Assembly (NCBI RefSeq): GCF_003391135.1 | Contig: NZ_CP031455.1 | Span: forward strand, 5,440,001 to 5,504,000 | Direction of reading: 5' to 3' | DNA: 64,000 bases | DNA from: Streptoverticillium olivoreticuli subsp. olivoreticuli | GTDB taxonomy: Bacteria > Actinomycetota > Actinomycetes > Streptomycetales > Streptomycetaceae | Shown here: piece after piece, positions 19,911-27,897 of the stretch | Numbering within the stretch: position 1 is the first letter of the stretch | Layout: each line of letters opens with the position of its first letter | Notes under the pieces: generated by a model | What the model was told of the DNA's origin: nothing | The model's input: the letters and a program-made list of their open reading frames with translations, nothing else | Database searches by the model: none | Made by a program: the position numbers and the translations under genes

Positions 19911-20810
19911 ATGACCCTGGACGACCTGAAGGTGTTCGTCATGGTGTGCGAGGCCCGCAACCTCAGCGCCGTGGCCCGCGAGATGAACTGCACGCAGTCC
20001 GCGGTCAGCCAGCACGTCCGGAGGCTGGAGAAGGAGGTCGGCGTGCCTCTGATGGAGCGCCAGCCGAGAGGGGTCGTGCCCACCCCCGCCGGCCGGATCC
20101 TCCAGCGCGCCGCCGCCGACAGTCTCACCGCCCTGGCCGAGGGGCTGCGGCTGCTGGAGGAGCTGCGCACCGGGCACGGCGGCGGGGTCGTCATCGCGAC
20201 GGGTGCCACGACGATCCGCAATTTCCTGGGCCCGGCCATCAAGGACTTCAACGGCGCGTTCCCGGATGTGGGCCTGGAGTTCCACACCGAGCGGTCCAGC
20301 GGTCGTTGCCTGGACGTGCTGCGGGCCGGTTCCGTCGACCTGGCCTGGGTGACCATCGCCCCGGACGGGGACGTCCAGGGAGTCGAACTGCGGCCGGTCG
20401 TCAGCCTGGAGTGGGTGCTCGCCGTGCGGCCGGACGACCCGCTGGCGCGGGAGACCGCGCTGTGCGCCGAGGACCTGGCGCGGACCCGGCTCATCCGGCC
20501 GCCCGCGGGGACGAGTTCGGGCCGTCAGGTGGAGCACTATCTGGGCGCGCACGGCCTCCCGCCGCGCGCCACCACCACCCGGGCCACCGACTGGGACACC
20601 GCCCTGCTCCTCGCGGAGCTGGGGCTGGGGCACGCGCTGATACCCGCGGTGCCGGGGCTGCGGGACCAGTCCCGCGACGGCGTCCGGCTGATCCCCGTCA
20701 CCGGCATCCCGTCACTGGACGTGGGCTGGGCCGCCCGGCAGTGGTCGGCTCTCTCGCCCTCCGCCCGGGAGTTCGCGGCCACGGTCGCCCGCCACGTGGC
20801 CGACGGCTGA
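19911..20810 (+). CDS. LysR-family transcriptional regulator
   Basis: A 299-aa LysR protein: winged helix-turn-helix at residues ~1-60 with AVAREMNCTQSAVSQHVRRL and EVGVPLMERQPRG, then the two-lobed effector domain (from about residue 88, GGVVIATGATTIRNFLGP). It is a DNA-binding activator or repressor responding to a small molecule. Its 3' end overlaps the 3' end of the convergent serine hydrolase gene by 99 bp, unusual in itself and suggesting the two units have been adjacent for long. Targets are unknown; the facing cassette is a reasonable guess. Confidence 0.92.
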   Translation: MTLDDLKVFVMVCEARNLSAVAREMNCTQSAVSQHVRRLEKEVGVPLMERQPRGVVPTPAGRILQRAAADSLTALAEGLRLLEELRTGHGGGVVIATGATTIRNFLGPAIKDFNGAFPDVGLEFHTERSSGRCLDVLRAGSVDLAWVTIAPDGDVQGVELRPVVSLEWVLAVRPDDPLARETALCAEDLARTRLIRPPAGTSSGRQVEHYLGAHGLPPRATTTRATDWDTALLLAELGLGHALIPAVPGLRDQSRDGVRLIPVTGIPSLDVGWAARQWSALSPSAREFAATVARHVADG

Positions 20811-21806
20811 GCCGTCGAGGGCGCACAGCGTGCCGTACGCGGCCTGGATGAAGGGCGCCAGCAGGGTCGGGGCCGTGTCCGCCAGGGCCGCGATCGCGCA
20901 GCCGGAACCGGGCAGGAAGCCGGCGAAGGCGCTGAACCCCCTTGTCCCGCCGGAGTGATGGAGCAGCGGACGCCCTTCGCGGGGGCGCAGGTTCCAGACG
21001 AGACAGACGCGGCTGCCCGAGCGGGGCAGGGCCAGCCGGGGGCGCTGCACGTCGGCGAGCGCGGCCCGCAGGCTGGGGGGCAGGCCGGTGAGGTCGGCGC
21101 GGTCGGGTGCGAGCAGGGCCAGCAGACAGCGGATGAGGTCGCGGGCGCTGGAGCGCAGGGCGCCCGCGGCGGGCAGCCCGGGGATGAGCCAGGGCGGCCG
21201 CGGCCTGCCGTGCCAGTGGCCGAGCGCCTGGGGGCGGTACGGGTCGCAGTCGGTGTCGGTCAGGCCGAGCGGCGCGAGGACGCGCTCGGTGAGCAGCTCC
21301 GCGTAGTCACCGCCCGCGGCGCGGGCCAGGGTGTGACCCAGCAGGCCCACGCCGTAGTTGGAGTAGCGCACCCGGGTGCCGGGGCGGTGGTGCAGCCGGG
21401 TGCGGGGGAGGGCGGCCATCAGGTCGGCGGAGGTGAAGGCCGCGTACGGATTGCTGAACCACGTGGCGCGCGCCTCCCGGCCGATCAGCCCCGGTGGCAG
21501 CCGGGGCAGCCCCGCGGTGTGGGTGGCCAGGTGCAGCAGGGTGATCGGCGGGCCCGGTACGGCGCTCGGCAGATAGCGGTCCACGGGGTCGTCGTAGCGC
21601 ACCTCCCCCCGGGCGACGAGCTCGGCGAGGAGCAGCGCGGTGAACGTCTTGGTCAGGGAACCGACTTCGAAGCGCGTGCCGGGCTCGGCGGGCCCCCGGC
21701 ACAGCACCGCGCACTCCTCGCCGCGCACCGCCGCGACGGCCACGGCGTGTGCCCCGTCGGCGGCGCCCAGGAGGGGCGTGAGGAATCTGTCGAGCGCCGT
21801 GCTCAC
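20712..21806 (-). CDS. Beta-lactamase-fold serine hydrolase
   Basis: A 364-aa class C beta-lactamase/PBP-like hydrolase. The nucleophile motif is SLTK (residues 50-53, in FEVGSLTKTFTALLL), the second motif is YSNYG and the third HSGG in LLHHSGGTRGF. No signal peptide is seen, so it probably acts in the cytoplasm, unlike true beta-lactamases. The GTG at 21806 overlaps the upstream gene's stop by 4 nt. It is the last gene of a four-gene coupled cassette beginning with a 61-aa peptide; in such a setting it could be a peptidase, esterase or peptide cyclase. The last ~33 codons run antisense to the LysR gene. Confidence 0.85.
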   Translation of the reverse strand: MSTALDRFLTPLLGAADGAHAVAVAAVRGEECAVLCRGPAEPGTRFEVGSLTKTFTALLLAELVARGEVRYDDPVDRYLPSAVPGPPITLLHLATHTAGLPRLPPGLIGREARATWFSNPYAAFTSADLMAALPRTRLHHRPGTRVRYSNYGVGLLGHTLARAAGGDYAELLTERVLAPLGLTDTDCDPYRPQALGHWHGRPRPPWLIPGLPAAGALRSSARDLIRCLLALLAPDRADLTGLPPSLRAALADVQRPRLALPRSGSRVCLVWNLRPREGRPLLHHSGGTRGFSAFAGFLPGSGCAIAALADTAPTLLAPFIQAAYGTLCALDGSAVGHVAGDRGRELPGGGRESRPLPGGPAHVQ

Positions 21807-22720
21807 GGCTCGCGCGCCGCGCGTGCAAGCGCGATGGAGCCCGCGACGGCGGTGACGACGACGGTGTGCTGGTGGTCCTTGAAGCGCTGGAGCGGGTCGT
21901 CGTCGACGGGGTCGGCGTCCCGGGGGACGAAGCCGTCCTCGTGCTGGAGTGCGGCGATGGCCTCCCAGTCCGAGGGCTCGCAGTAGGGCTCGTCCAGGGA
22001 GGCGCCGACGATGAGCAGCTCCGCGACGAGGTCCCACTGTCCGACCTCGCGCCAGATGTCGATCCACACCGGCAGCCAGGTCCGTACGTAGGCGGTGAGG
22101 TCGGGCGGCAGGCCGTGCGGGCGGCCGCCCCAGTCGGTGAGGTGGAAGACCGTGTGGGTCATCGCGTAGGCGGTGATCCAGTTGATCGCCCAGGGCTCGG
22201 GGGTGGAGCCGAGCCAGGTGGCGCGGGCCAGCGCCGCCCAGTCGGCGTCGTGGTCGAGCCCGGCGACGCGGGCGGCGTTGGCGACGGCGAGCCGGCGGTT
22301 GGGCAGCAGCTCGACGCCGTCCACCGAGCGCAGCCGGGCGCGGTGGGCCAGCAGCCGGTCGAGGTCGGCGTGGCGGTAGCCGCAGCGGACGAAGGGCGCG
22401 TACATCTCCAGCGGGTCGGTCATCAGGGTGTGCCGGAGCTGGCGCTCGTAGAGCATGTCGCCCTCGCGCAGCTGGCGCCAGGTGAAGTCCATCAGGGCCT
22501 GCGCGGCGACCAGTTGGCCCGCCCCGGCGACGCCGTCGCGCAGCAGGACGGAGGCGGCGAGGGTGGTCTCGCCGAGCGGCTTGTAGACGCTGTCGGGGTC
22601 GGCGATCGTCTCCGTGGTGCCTTCCGGGAGGGCGCCGTGGGCGCGGTTGGCGTGCAGCCAGGACAGGGCCCGGTCGGCCATGCTGCGGGCCGCCGTGGCC
22701 ACGGGCTCGGGAACCGTCAT
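21803..22720 (-). CDS. Unrecognised alpha-helical protein (possibly DUF6895-like)
   Basis: A 305-aa soluble protein, mostly helical, rich in Trp and His, with segments such as AINWITAYAMTHTVFHLTDWG, VRTWLPVWIDIWREVGQWDL and FKDHQHTVVVTAVAGSIALA. The alternating helical pattern recalls alpha/alpha-barrel cyclase-like folds, and it resembles what I remember as DUF6895, but no catalytic motif can be named. The ATG at 22720 overlaps the preceding gene's stop (ATGA), and its own stop overlaps the hydrolase start (GTGA). Function unknown. Confidence 0.7.
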   Translation of the reverse strand: MTVPEPVATAARSMADRALSWLHANRAHGALPEGTTETIADPDSVYKPLGETTLAASVLLRDGVAGAGQLVAAQALMDFTWRQLREGDMLYERQLRHTLMTDPLEMYAPFVRCGYRHADLDRLLAHRARLRSVDGVELLPNRRLAVANAARVAGLDHDADWAALARATWLGSTPEPWAINWITAYAMTHTVFHLTDWGGRPHGLPPDLTAYVRTWLPVWIDIWREVGQWDLVAELLIVGASLDEPYCEPSDWEAIAALQHEDGFVPRDADPVDDDPLQRFKDHQHTVVVTAVAGSIALARAAREP

Positions 22721-23460
22721 GTCCGTACCTCCTGCGTGCCCTGGTGGTGCCGCCCTTCGAGCAGGTGGCGCGCGACGGCCAGGTCCAGGGCCGTCCGCGG
22801 GCTCTCGCCGCCCAGCAGCCGTACGTGTTCGAGCGCGAGCAGCGGTTCCAGCGGGAGCGGCACGCCCTCGTGGGCGAGCCACGCGAGCCAGCGGATCAGG
22901 CGTACCGCCGTGGGGAAGTCGCGGCGCAGTACGGAGCGGGTGACGCCCCGGCTCAGCGGCAGGGCCGCGCCGCGGGCGGCGTCGTGCACCGGCCCTTCGA
23001 GGCCGGGGGTGGCGAGGGTCGCCAGCTGGGCCATGCGCACGGACCAGCGCTGCCAGTCCGCGGTGTCGGCGAGGGCGACGTCGCCCTCGGGCTGCGCGGC
23101 GTCCACGCGCCAGGTGCCTCTCCCGCCCAGCCGGGAGAGCAGTTGTGCCGTCGCCCAGTCGCGCCAGGCGGCGGTCCGTTCGTCCACGGGGGCCGAGGGC
23201 CCGCTGCCCGGCAGCGGGAACGCCTCGAAGGAGCGGGCCACGGCGGCCGCGTCCTCGGCGTGGAAGGCCGCGCCGGCCAGGACGTACGGGGAGAAGGTGT
23301 CCGCACCGATCACCCGGATCGCGGCGAGGGCCGCCAGGGCGTCGGGGGCGCTGTCGATGTGGCGGGCAACGAGCGCCGTGCCCTTGGCGCCCCGCAGGGC
23401 ACCAAGGACACGGATCGCCAGATCATCGGCCGCCGCGGCGAAATCCGCCCGCGAGCTCAC
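22717..23460 (-). CDS. Hypothetical helical protein of the coupled cassette
   Basis: A 247-aa protein with no family I recognise. It is helical, Ala/Leu-rich and soluble, with an Arg-rich middle (TRSVLRRDFPTAVRLIRWL) and a His-rich end (RHLLEGRHHQGTQ). The GTG start at 23460 overlaps the stop of the 61-aa gene by 4 nt (GTGA), and its stop overlaps the next start by 4 nt. Strict coupling suggests a 1:1 partnership with its neighbours. Confidence 0.65.
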   Translation of the reverse strand: MSSRADFAAAADDLAIRVLGALRGAKGTALVARHIDSAPDALAALAAIRVIGADTFSPYVLAGAAFHAEDAAAVARSFEAFPLPGSGPSAPVDERTAAWRDWATAQLLSRLGGRGTWRVDAAQPEGDVALADTADWQRWSVRMAQLATLATPGLEGPVHDAARGAALPLSRGVTRSVLRRDFPTAVRLIRWLAWLAHEGVPLPLEPLLALEHVRLLGGESPRTALDLAVARHLLEGRHHQGTQEVRT

Positions 23461-23642
23461 TTGCCCTTCGGCTCCTTCGGCTCCTTGGGGGACAGGAGGA
23501 GCAGCGCGAGCAGGAAGCCCGCCGCTTCGGGTGCGGGCAGTGGCGGATCACTGACCGTGGCTTCCGGCTCCACCATCAGTGTTCCGATCGCGGCTGCCTC
23601 GGTGGGGGTCGCGACGAGTCGGAGGGTTTCTTGAGCGAGCAT
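23457..23642 (-). CDS. 61-aa peptide, first gene of the coupled cassette
   Basis: A short protein starting MLAQETLRLVATPTEAAA; AAGGAGA lies ~5 nt before this ATG, which decides it against an in-frame ATG 27 bp upstream. The middle is acidic and Pro-rich (EPEATVSDPPLPAPEAAG), followed by a hydrophobic run FLLALLLLS and a basic tail PKEPKEPKGK. It has no Cys. It could be a ribosomal-peptide precursor, a small membrane-associated peptide, or an adaptor for the following proteins. I cannot assign a family. Confidence 0.6.
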   Translation of the reverse strand: MLAQETLRLVATPTEAAAIGTLMVEPEATVSDPPLPAPEAAGFLLALLLLSPKEPKEPKGK

Positions 23643-23981
23643 CAGAGTCTCCTTGCAGCGAAATGTCATCACTTGTCCAGTGATGCCGGATTCGACTCTA
23701 AGAGCATCGCTGCGCGTCCGCAGCTCGAGGGGCAACCGGAAGAGGCAAATGGGGGACCGGGCCCAGCCGGGCCGGACCCCTTGTCATTGCGGGCAAAACG
23801 GGAGCGGCGAAGTAAAGAGGAAAAAGTTGGTGGAGAGGGGGATGTTATCGGTGATTCCCTGAGAAATCCATCGTCCGGGTGAATCGCGGGGCCTTGTGTG
23901 TGGCGGGCTTGCCATTGCGGCATGGTCTGAAAATAGGCTGGCGCGCCATCGGCGGGGCCCTGTGCGAATGGGAGTGCTGCG
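23643..23981. other. Divergent intergenic region, no gene
   Basis: About 340 bp between the 61-aa gene (minus) and the P450 gene (plus). Frames through it show no codon bias typical of this genome. It contains a stretch poor in GC for this DNA (23808-23850, GAAGTAAAGAGGAAAAAG region) that may hold promoters for both units; I cannot fix -35/-10 boxes. Confidence 0.5.
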
Positions 23982-25190
23982 ATGACCACTTCGGACTCCG
24001 TGCGAAGCTGTCCCTTCCGTCATGACGAGGCCCTGGAGCCCGATCCGTTCATGACCCGGATGCGGACGGAGGCCCCCGTCGTCCGGGTGCGGATGCCGTA
24101 CGGCGAGGGCCGCTGCTGGCTTGTGACGAGCTACGACCACGTGCAGACGGTCACTTCGGACAAGCGGTTCAGCCGGGCCGCGCTGGTCGGCATGGACTTC
24201 CCGCGGATCACCCCGGCGCCCATCGTCCAGTCCGAGGCGATCAACGTGATGGACCCGCCCGACCTCAACCGGGTCCGCAAGCTGATCGTCAAGGCCTTCA
24301 CCACCAAGCAGGTGGAGGAGCTGAGACCCTGGACGCAGAAGACGGTCGACTCCCTGCTGGACGACATGGTCGAGCACGGCGCCCCGGCCGACGTCGCCGA
24401 CCACCTCGCGGGCCGGCTCCCGCTGATGACCATCTGCGAGCTGCTCGACATCCCCGAGCCGGACCGGGCGCAGCTGCGCCGCTGGGCGATGGCCATGATG
24501 TCCATGGCCGCCGCCGACAGGACCTCGGCGGCCGAGGCGAAGGCCGGCCTGCGGGCCTATTTCCAGGAGCTCGGCAAGGAGCGCCGGCGCAACCCCGGTG
24601 ACGACCTGATCAGTTCACTCGCCACCGCCCGGATCGGCGACGAGATGCTCGACGAGGACGAGCTGGCCGTGCTCGCCATGCTCCTGGTCGTCACCGGCCA
24701 CGACACCACCACCTACGACATCAGCAACATCATCTACACCCTGCTCACCCACCCCAAGCACCTGCTCCAGCTGCGGGAGCGGCCCGAGCTGTTCCCGCAG
24801 GCCGTCGAGGAGCTGCTGAGGTTCATCCCGTTCCGCCAGGGCGTGGGCATCCCCCGGGTGGCCCTGGAGGACGTCGATCTCGACGGGGTGATCATCAAGG
24901 AGGGCGACACGGTCCACGTGTCGTACCTGACCGCCAACCGCGACGAGCTCGTCTACGAACACCCCGACGAGCTGGACTTCGAGCGCAAGGACCCCGCGGT
25001 CCACATGGCCTTCGGATACGGCAGCCACCACTGCCTGGGTTCCCACATGGCCCGCATGGTGCTCCAGGTCTCCATCGGCACCCTGCTCAACCGTTTTCCC
25101 GAACTGCGGCTGGCCGTACCGGCGGAGGAGGTGCAGTGGAACACCGTCTCTATCTGGCGTTATCCGCTCGCCCTGCCGGTCGCCTGGTAA
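23982..25190 (+). CDS. Cytochrome P450
   Basis: A 402-aa bacterial class I P450. The I-helix motif is VVTGHDTTTYDIS, the K-helix ExxR is ELLR in AVEELLRFIPF, and the haem loop is FGYGSHHCLGSHMA with the Cys ligand. It lies 10 bp before rppA, so the two form an operon. The P450 is therefore expected to oxidise or couple tetrahydroxynaphthalene/flaviolin, as P450s beside rppA do in S. griseus and S. coelicolor. The substrate assignment comes from context, the enzyme class from sequence. Confidence 0.95.
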   Translation: MTTSDSVRSCPFRHDEALEPDPFMTRMRTEAPVVRVRMPYGEGRCWLVTSYDHVQTVTSDKRFSRAALVGMDFPRITPAPIVQSEAINVMDPPDLNRVRKLIVKAFTTKQVEELRPWTQKTVDSLLDDMVEHGAPADVADHLAGRLPLMTICELLDIPEPDRAQLRRWAMAMMSMAAADRTSAAEAKAGLRAYFQELGKERRRNPGDDLISSLATARIGDEMLDEDELAVLAMLLVVTGHDTTTYDISNIIYTLLTHPKHLLQLRERPELFPQAVEELLRFIPFRQGVGIPRVALEDVDLDGVIIKEGDTVHVSYLTANRDELVYEHPDELDFERKDPAVHMAFGYGSHHCLGSHMARMVLQVSIGTLLNRFPELRLAVPAEEVQWNTVSIWRYPLALPVAW

Positions 25191-25200
25191 GGAGCGGATC

Positions 25201-26280
25201 ATGGCAACTCTGTGCAGGCCGTCCATCGCCGTCCCCGAGCACGTCATCACCCGGGAACAAACCCTGGAACTCGCGCGCACGCTGCACGCCGGCCACCCCC
25301 AGCTGGGCCTCGCCCTGCGGCTGATCGGCAACACCGGCGTCCAGACCCGGCATCTCGTGCAGCCCATCGAGGACACCCTCAAGCACCCCGGCTTCACCGC
25401 CCGCAACGCGCTCTACGAACTGGAGGCCAAGGCCAGGGTGCCCGAGGTGATCCGGCGGGCCCTGGACCACGCCGAGCTCACCACCCGCGACATCGACCTC
25501 ATCGTCTACGTCTCGTGCACCGGCTTCATGATGCCGTCGATGACCGCCTGGATCATCAACACCATGGACTTCCGGTCCGAGACCCGGCAGCTGCCCATCG
25601 CCCAGCTCGGCTGCGCCGCCGGGGGAGCGGCCATCAACCGCGCCCACGACTTCTGCATGGCCTATCCGGCGTCCAACGTGCTGATCGTCTCCTGCGAGTT
25701 CTGCTCGCTCTGCTACCAGCCCGCGGACCTCGGCGTCGGCAATCTCCTGTCCAACGGCCTCTTCGGCGACGCCCTCGCGGCGGCCGTCGTCCGGGGCGAG
25801 GGCGGCGTCGGCGTCCAGCTGGAGCGCAACGGCTCCCACCTGGTGCCCGACACCGAGGACTGGATCTCCTACGGCGTCCGCGACACCGGCTTCCACTTCA
25901 TGCTCGACAAGCGGGTGCCCGGCACGATGGCCATGCTCGCGCCCGCCATGCGGGCGATGGCCGAGCCGTACGACTGGGACATGTCCGGCCTCGACTTCTA
26001 CATCGTCCACGCGGGAGGCCCCAGAATCCTGGACGACCTCTGCAAATACCTCAACCTCCCCTCGGAGATGTTCCGCTACAGCCGTGCCACGCTCACCGAG
26101 CGCGGCAACATCGCCAGCGCGGTCATCTTCGACGCCCTGGAACGGCTCTTCCAGGACGGCGGCGCGGAGCATCGCGCACGCGGCGTCATCGCGGGCTTCG
26201 GCCCGGGAATCACGGCGGAGATCGCACTGGGGACGTGGTCGAAGAGTGCGGCTCCGGCGGAGCCGGCTCCGGCGACTTGA
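25201..26280 (+). CDS. rppA: Type III polyketide synthase RppA (1,3,6,8-tetrahydroxynaphthalene synthase)
   Basis: A 359-aa chalcone-synthase-fold enzyme that condenses five malonyl-CoA into tetrahydroxynaphthalene, which oxidises to flaviolin and dark pigment. The start MATLCRPSIAVPEHVIT and the block around the catalytic Cys (QLPIAQLGCAAGGAAINRA) match RppA of S. griseus as I remember it almost word for word. His is in YIVHAGGPRILDDL and Asn in TLTERGNIASAV. AAGGAG precedes the ATG. The product protects against UV and oxidants in other species. Confidence 0.95.
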   Translation: MATLCRPSIAVPEHVITREQTLELARTLHAGHPQLGLALRLIGNTGVQTRHLVQPIEDTLKHPGFTARNALYELEAKARVPEVIRRALDHAELTTRDIDLIVYVSCTGFMMPSMTAWIINTMDFRSETRQLPIAQLGCAAGGAAINRAHDFCMAYPASNVLIVSCEFCSLCYQPADLGVGNLLSNGLFGDALAAAVVRGEGGVGVQLERNGSHLVPDTEDWISYGVRDTGFHFMLDKRVPGTMAMLAPAMRAMAEPYDWDMSGLDFYIVHAGGPRILDDLCKYLNLPSEMFRYSRATLTERGNIASAVIFDALERLFQDGGAEHRARGVIAGFGPGITAEIALGTWSKSAAPAEPAPAT

Positions 26281-26295
26281 GGTGGGTGAGGAGAT

Positions 26296-26393
26296 TCAGC
26301 CCGTCCGGCGTTTGAGGACAGCGCGCGAAGCGTGCTTCGGGGTCTGGGGCGGAGCCCCAGTTCGGGAAGGGGCGGGGCGGGGAAGAAAGCCGC
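26296..26393. repeat. Dispersed GC-rich intergenic repeat, copy 4
   Basis: Starts 15 bp after the rppA stop with TTCAGCCCGTCCGGCGTTTGA, then GCGCGCGAAGCGTGCTTCG, GTCTGGGGCGGAGCCCCAG (hairpin) and GGGAAGGGGCGGGGCGGGG. It lies between two convergent units and probably doubles as terminator. Confidence 0.75.
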
Positions 26394-26406
26394 CGCCCGC
26401 AGGGCG

Positions 26407-27897
26407 TCAGAGCGCGTACCCCCTGAGCACCGGCTCCCCGAACGCATCGTGCCACGGACCCAGCGCGGACACCCGATCCGTGTCGACCAAGTGATACAGC
26501 GCCCCCTCCCACAACGGAAACACCGGCAACGAACCCAGAAGCACCCGCTCCACCTCCCGGTAGACCAAGAGCCGGTCCCCCACCCCCGCAACCCCCCGCG
26601 CCCGCGACAGCAGCTCGTCGAGCGCGGCGTCCCGATACCCCACCCCACGCAGCAGCGGCCCCACCGCGTTGTCCGCGGACAGGTAGTCGACCTGCCAGTT
26701 CAGCCGGAACGGCCCGTCCATCACCGGGAGTTCCGACAGGAAGGAGGAGCGGTCGGACGGCACCGCCTCCGCCGGGATGCGCAAGCCCGCGCCGACCCCC
26801 GCCGCGAGATCCGCCGCCCACCCCTCGTGCCCCTGGCCCGCGGGATAGCGGAAGACGAAGCGCGGCGGCGGGGCCAGGCCCCGCTCGGCGAGGAGCCGCC
26901 GCGCCCCGGCGGGGTCGTGGGGAATCACGTCCGGCGCCGGGCCCGACGGGTCCAGGACCGGCGGCAGGACCCGGTGGGCCACCGGGCGCGTGCCCGCGAA
27001 GTGCGTGCGGCCGATCGTCTCGCGGTCCACGCACATGGCCACCGCACGCCGCACCACCGGGTCGTCGTAGGGCGCGACGGCCGTCGGGAAGGCGAGGAAG
27101 GTGACCATGGGGTTGGGCGTGACGCGGAAGCGCGGACCGCCGTCGCGCGCCGCCGCGTCGATCCTGGTCGGCGGCACCTCGGTCACGTCGACCTCGCCCC
27201 GCAGGAACGCCTCGTGCCCCCCGGCCAGGTCCGGGTGCGTGGAGAAGGTGATCCGCGCCGCCTGCCCGGCGCCGCCCGCCGGGTGCGCGGCGTTGGCGGC
27301 GTAGTAGCCGTCGAACCGCTCGACGGTCAGGTCCTCGCCCGGCCGCCAGGGCCCGGTGAGGCGGTACGGCCCGTTGCTGACCGGGCGCAGGGCGAACCCG
27401 GCGGGGTCCGCCTCTGCCAGTTCCTCCGGTACGGGCGCGGTCGCCCGGTGGCTGAAGACGGCCGCGATGTCGTGGAACGGATCGGTCAGCCGGATCTCCA
27501 GCAGCAGCTTCCAGAGGACGCGCACCCCGCCGAGCCGCGCGCTCCGCCCCGCCCGTACGTCGTCGTACCCCTCCACCACCGCGAGGTGCTCGGCCAGTTC
27601 CGAGCCGGTCCCGGGCGCGACCACGCGGGAGAGCGCGTAGCGGTAGTCCTCGGCCGTCACCTCGCGTCCGTGGTGGAAGCGCACGCCGGGGCGCAGCGTG
27701 AACCGTACGGAGAGGCCGTCCGGCGCCACCTGCCAGCCGCTCGCGGCGGCGGGGGCGAGCCGGCCGGTGGCGGGGTCGCAGTCGACGAGGGGGTCGGCGA
27801 TGACGCCCGCGATCAGCGCACCGTCGTGTTCGAAGGCGGTGCCGGGGTCGATCGCGGACGGCATGCCGAGCCGGACCCGCAGGGTGCGCCCGCTCAT
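26407..27897 (-). CDS. SBP_bac_5-like solute-binding protein without signal peptide
   Basis: A 496-aa protein with the family-5 binding-protein architecture: PGTAFEHDGALIAGVIADPL, RFTLRPGVRFHHGREVTAEDY and PVSNGPYRLTGPW match the family. Yet it begins MSGRTLRVRLG, directly at the first strand of the domain, with no hydrophobic leader or lipobox. The ATG at 27897 overlaps the ATP-grasp stop by 4 nt (ATGA), fixing the start, so a missed upstream signal is unlikely. It should be cytoplasmic and may bind a peptide-like intermediate or act as an MbtH-like helper. It could also be a domain like the C-terminal one of SgrR, here without its DNA-binding part. Confidence 0.8.
   Translation of the reverse strand: MSGRTLRVRLGMPSAIDPGTAFEHDGALIAGVIADPLVDCDPATGRLAPAAASGWQVAPDGLSVRFTLRPGVRFHHGREVTAEDYRYALSRVVAPGTGSELAEHLAVVEGYDDVRAGRSARLGGVRVLWKLLLEIRLTDPFHDIAAVFSHRATAPVPEELAEADPAGFALRPVSNGPYRLTGPWRPGEDLTVERFDGYYAANAAHPAGGAGQAARITFSTHPDLAGGHEAFLRGEVDVTEVPPTRIDAAARDGGPRFRVTPNPMVTFLAFPTAVAPYDDPVVRRAVAMCVDRETIGRTHFAGTRPVAHRVLPPVLDPSGPAPDVIPHDPAGARRLLAERGLAPPPRFVFRYPAGQGHEGWAADLAAGVGAGLRIPAEAVPSDRSSFLSELPVMDGPFRLNWQVDYLSADNAVGPLLRGVGYRDAALDELLSRARGVAGVGDRLLVYREVERVLLGSLPVFPLWEGALYHLVDTDRVSALGPWHDAFGEPVLRGYAL

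Noticed and set aside
20712..21806. Serine hydrolase as a secreted beta-lactamase
   Set aside because: No signal peptide is visible and the start is fixed by a 4-nt overlap with the upstream gene.
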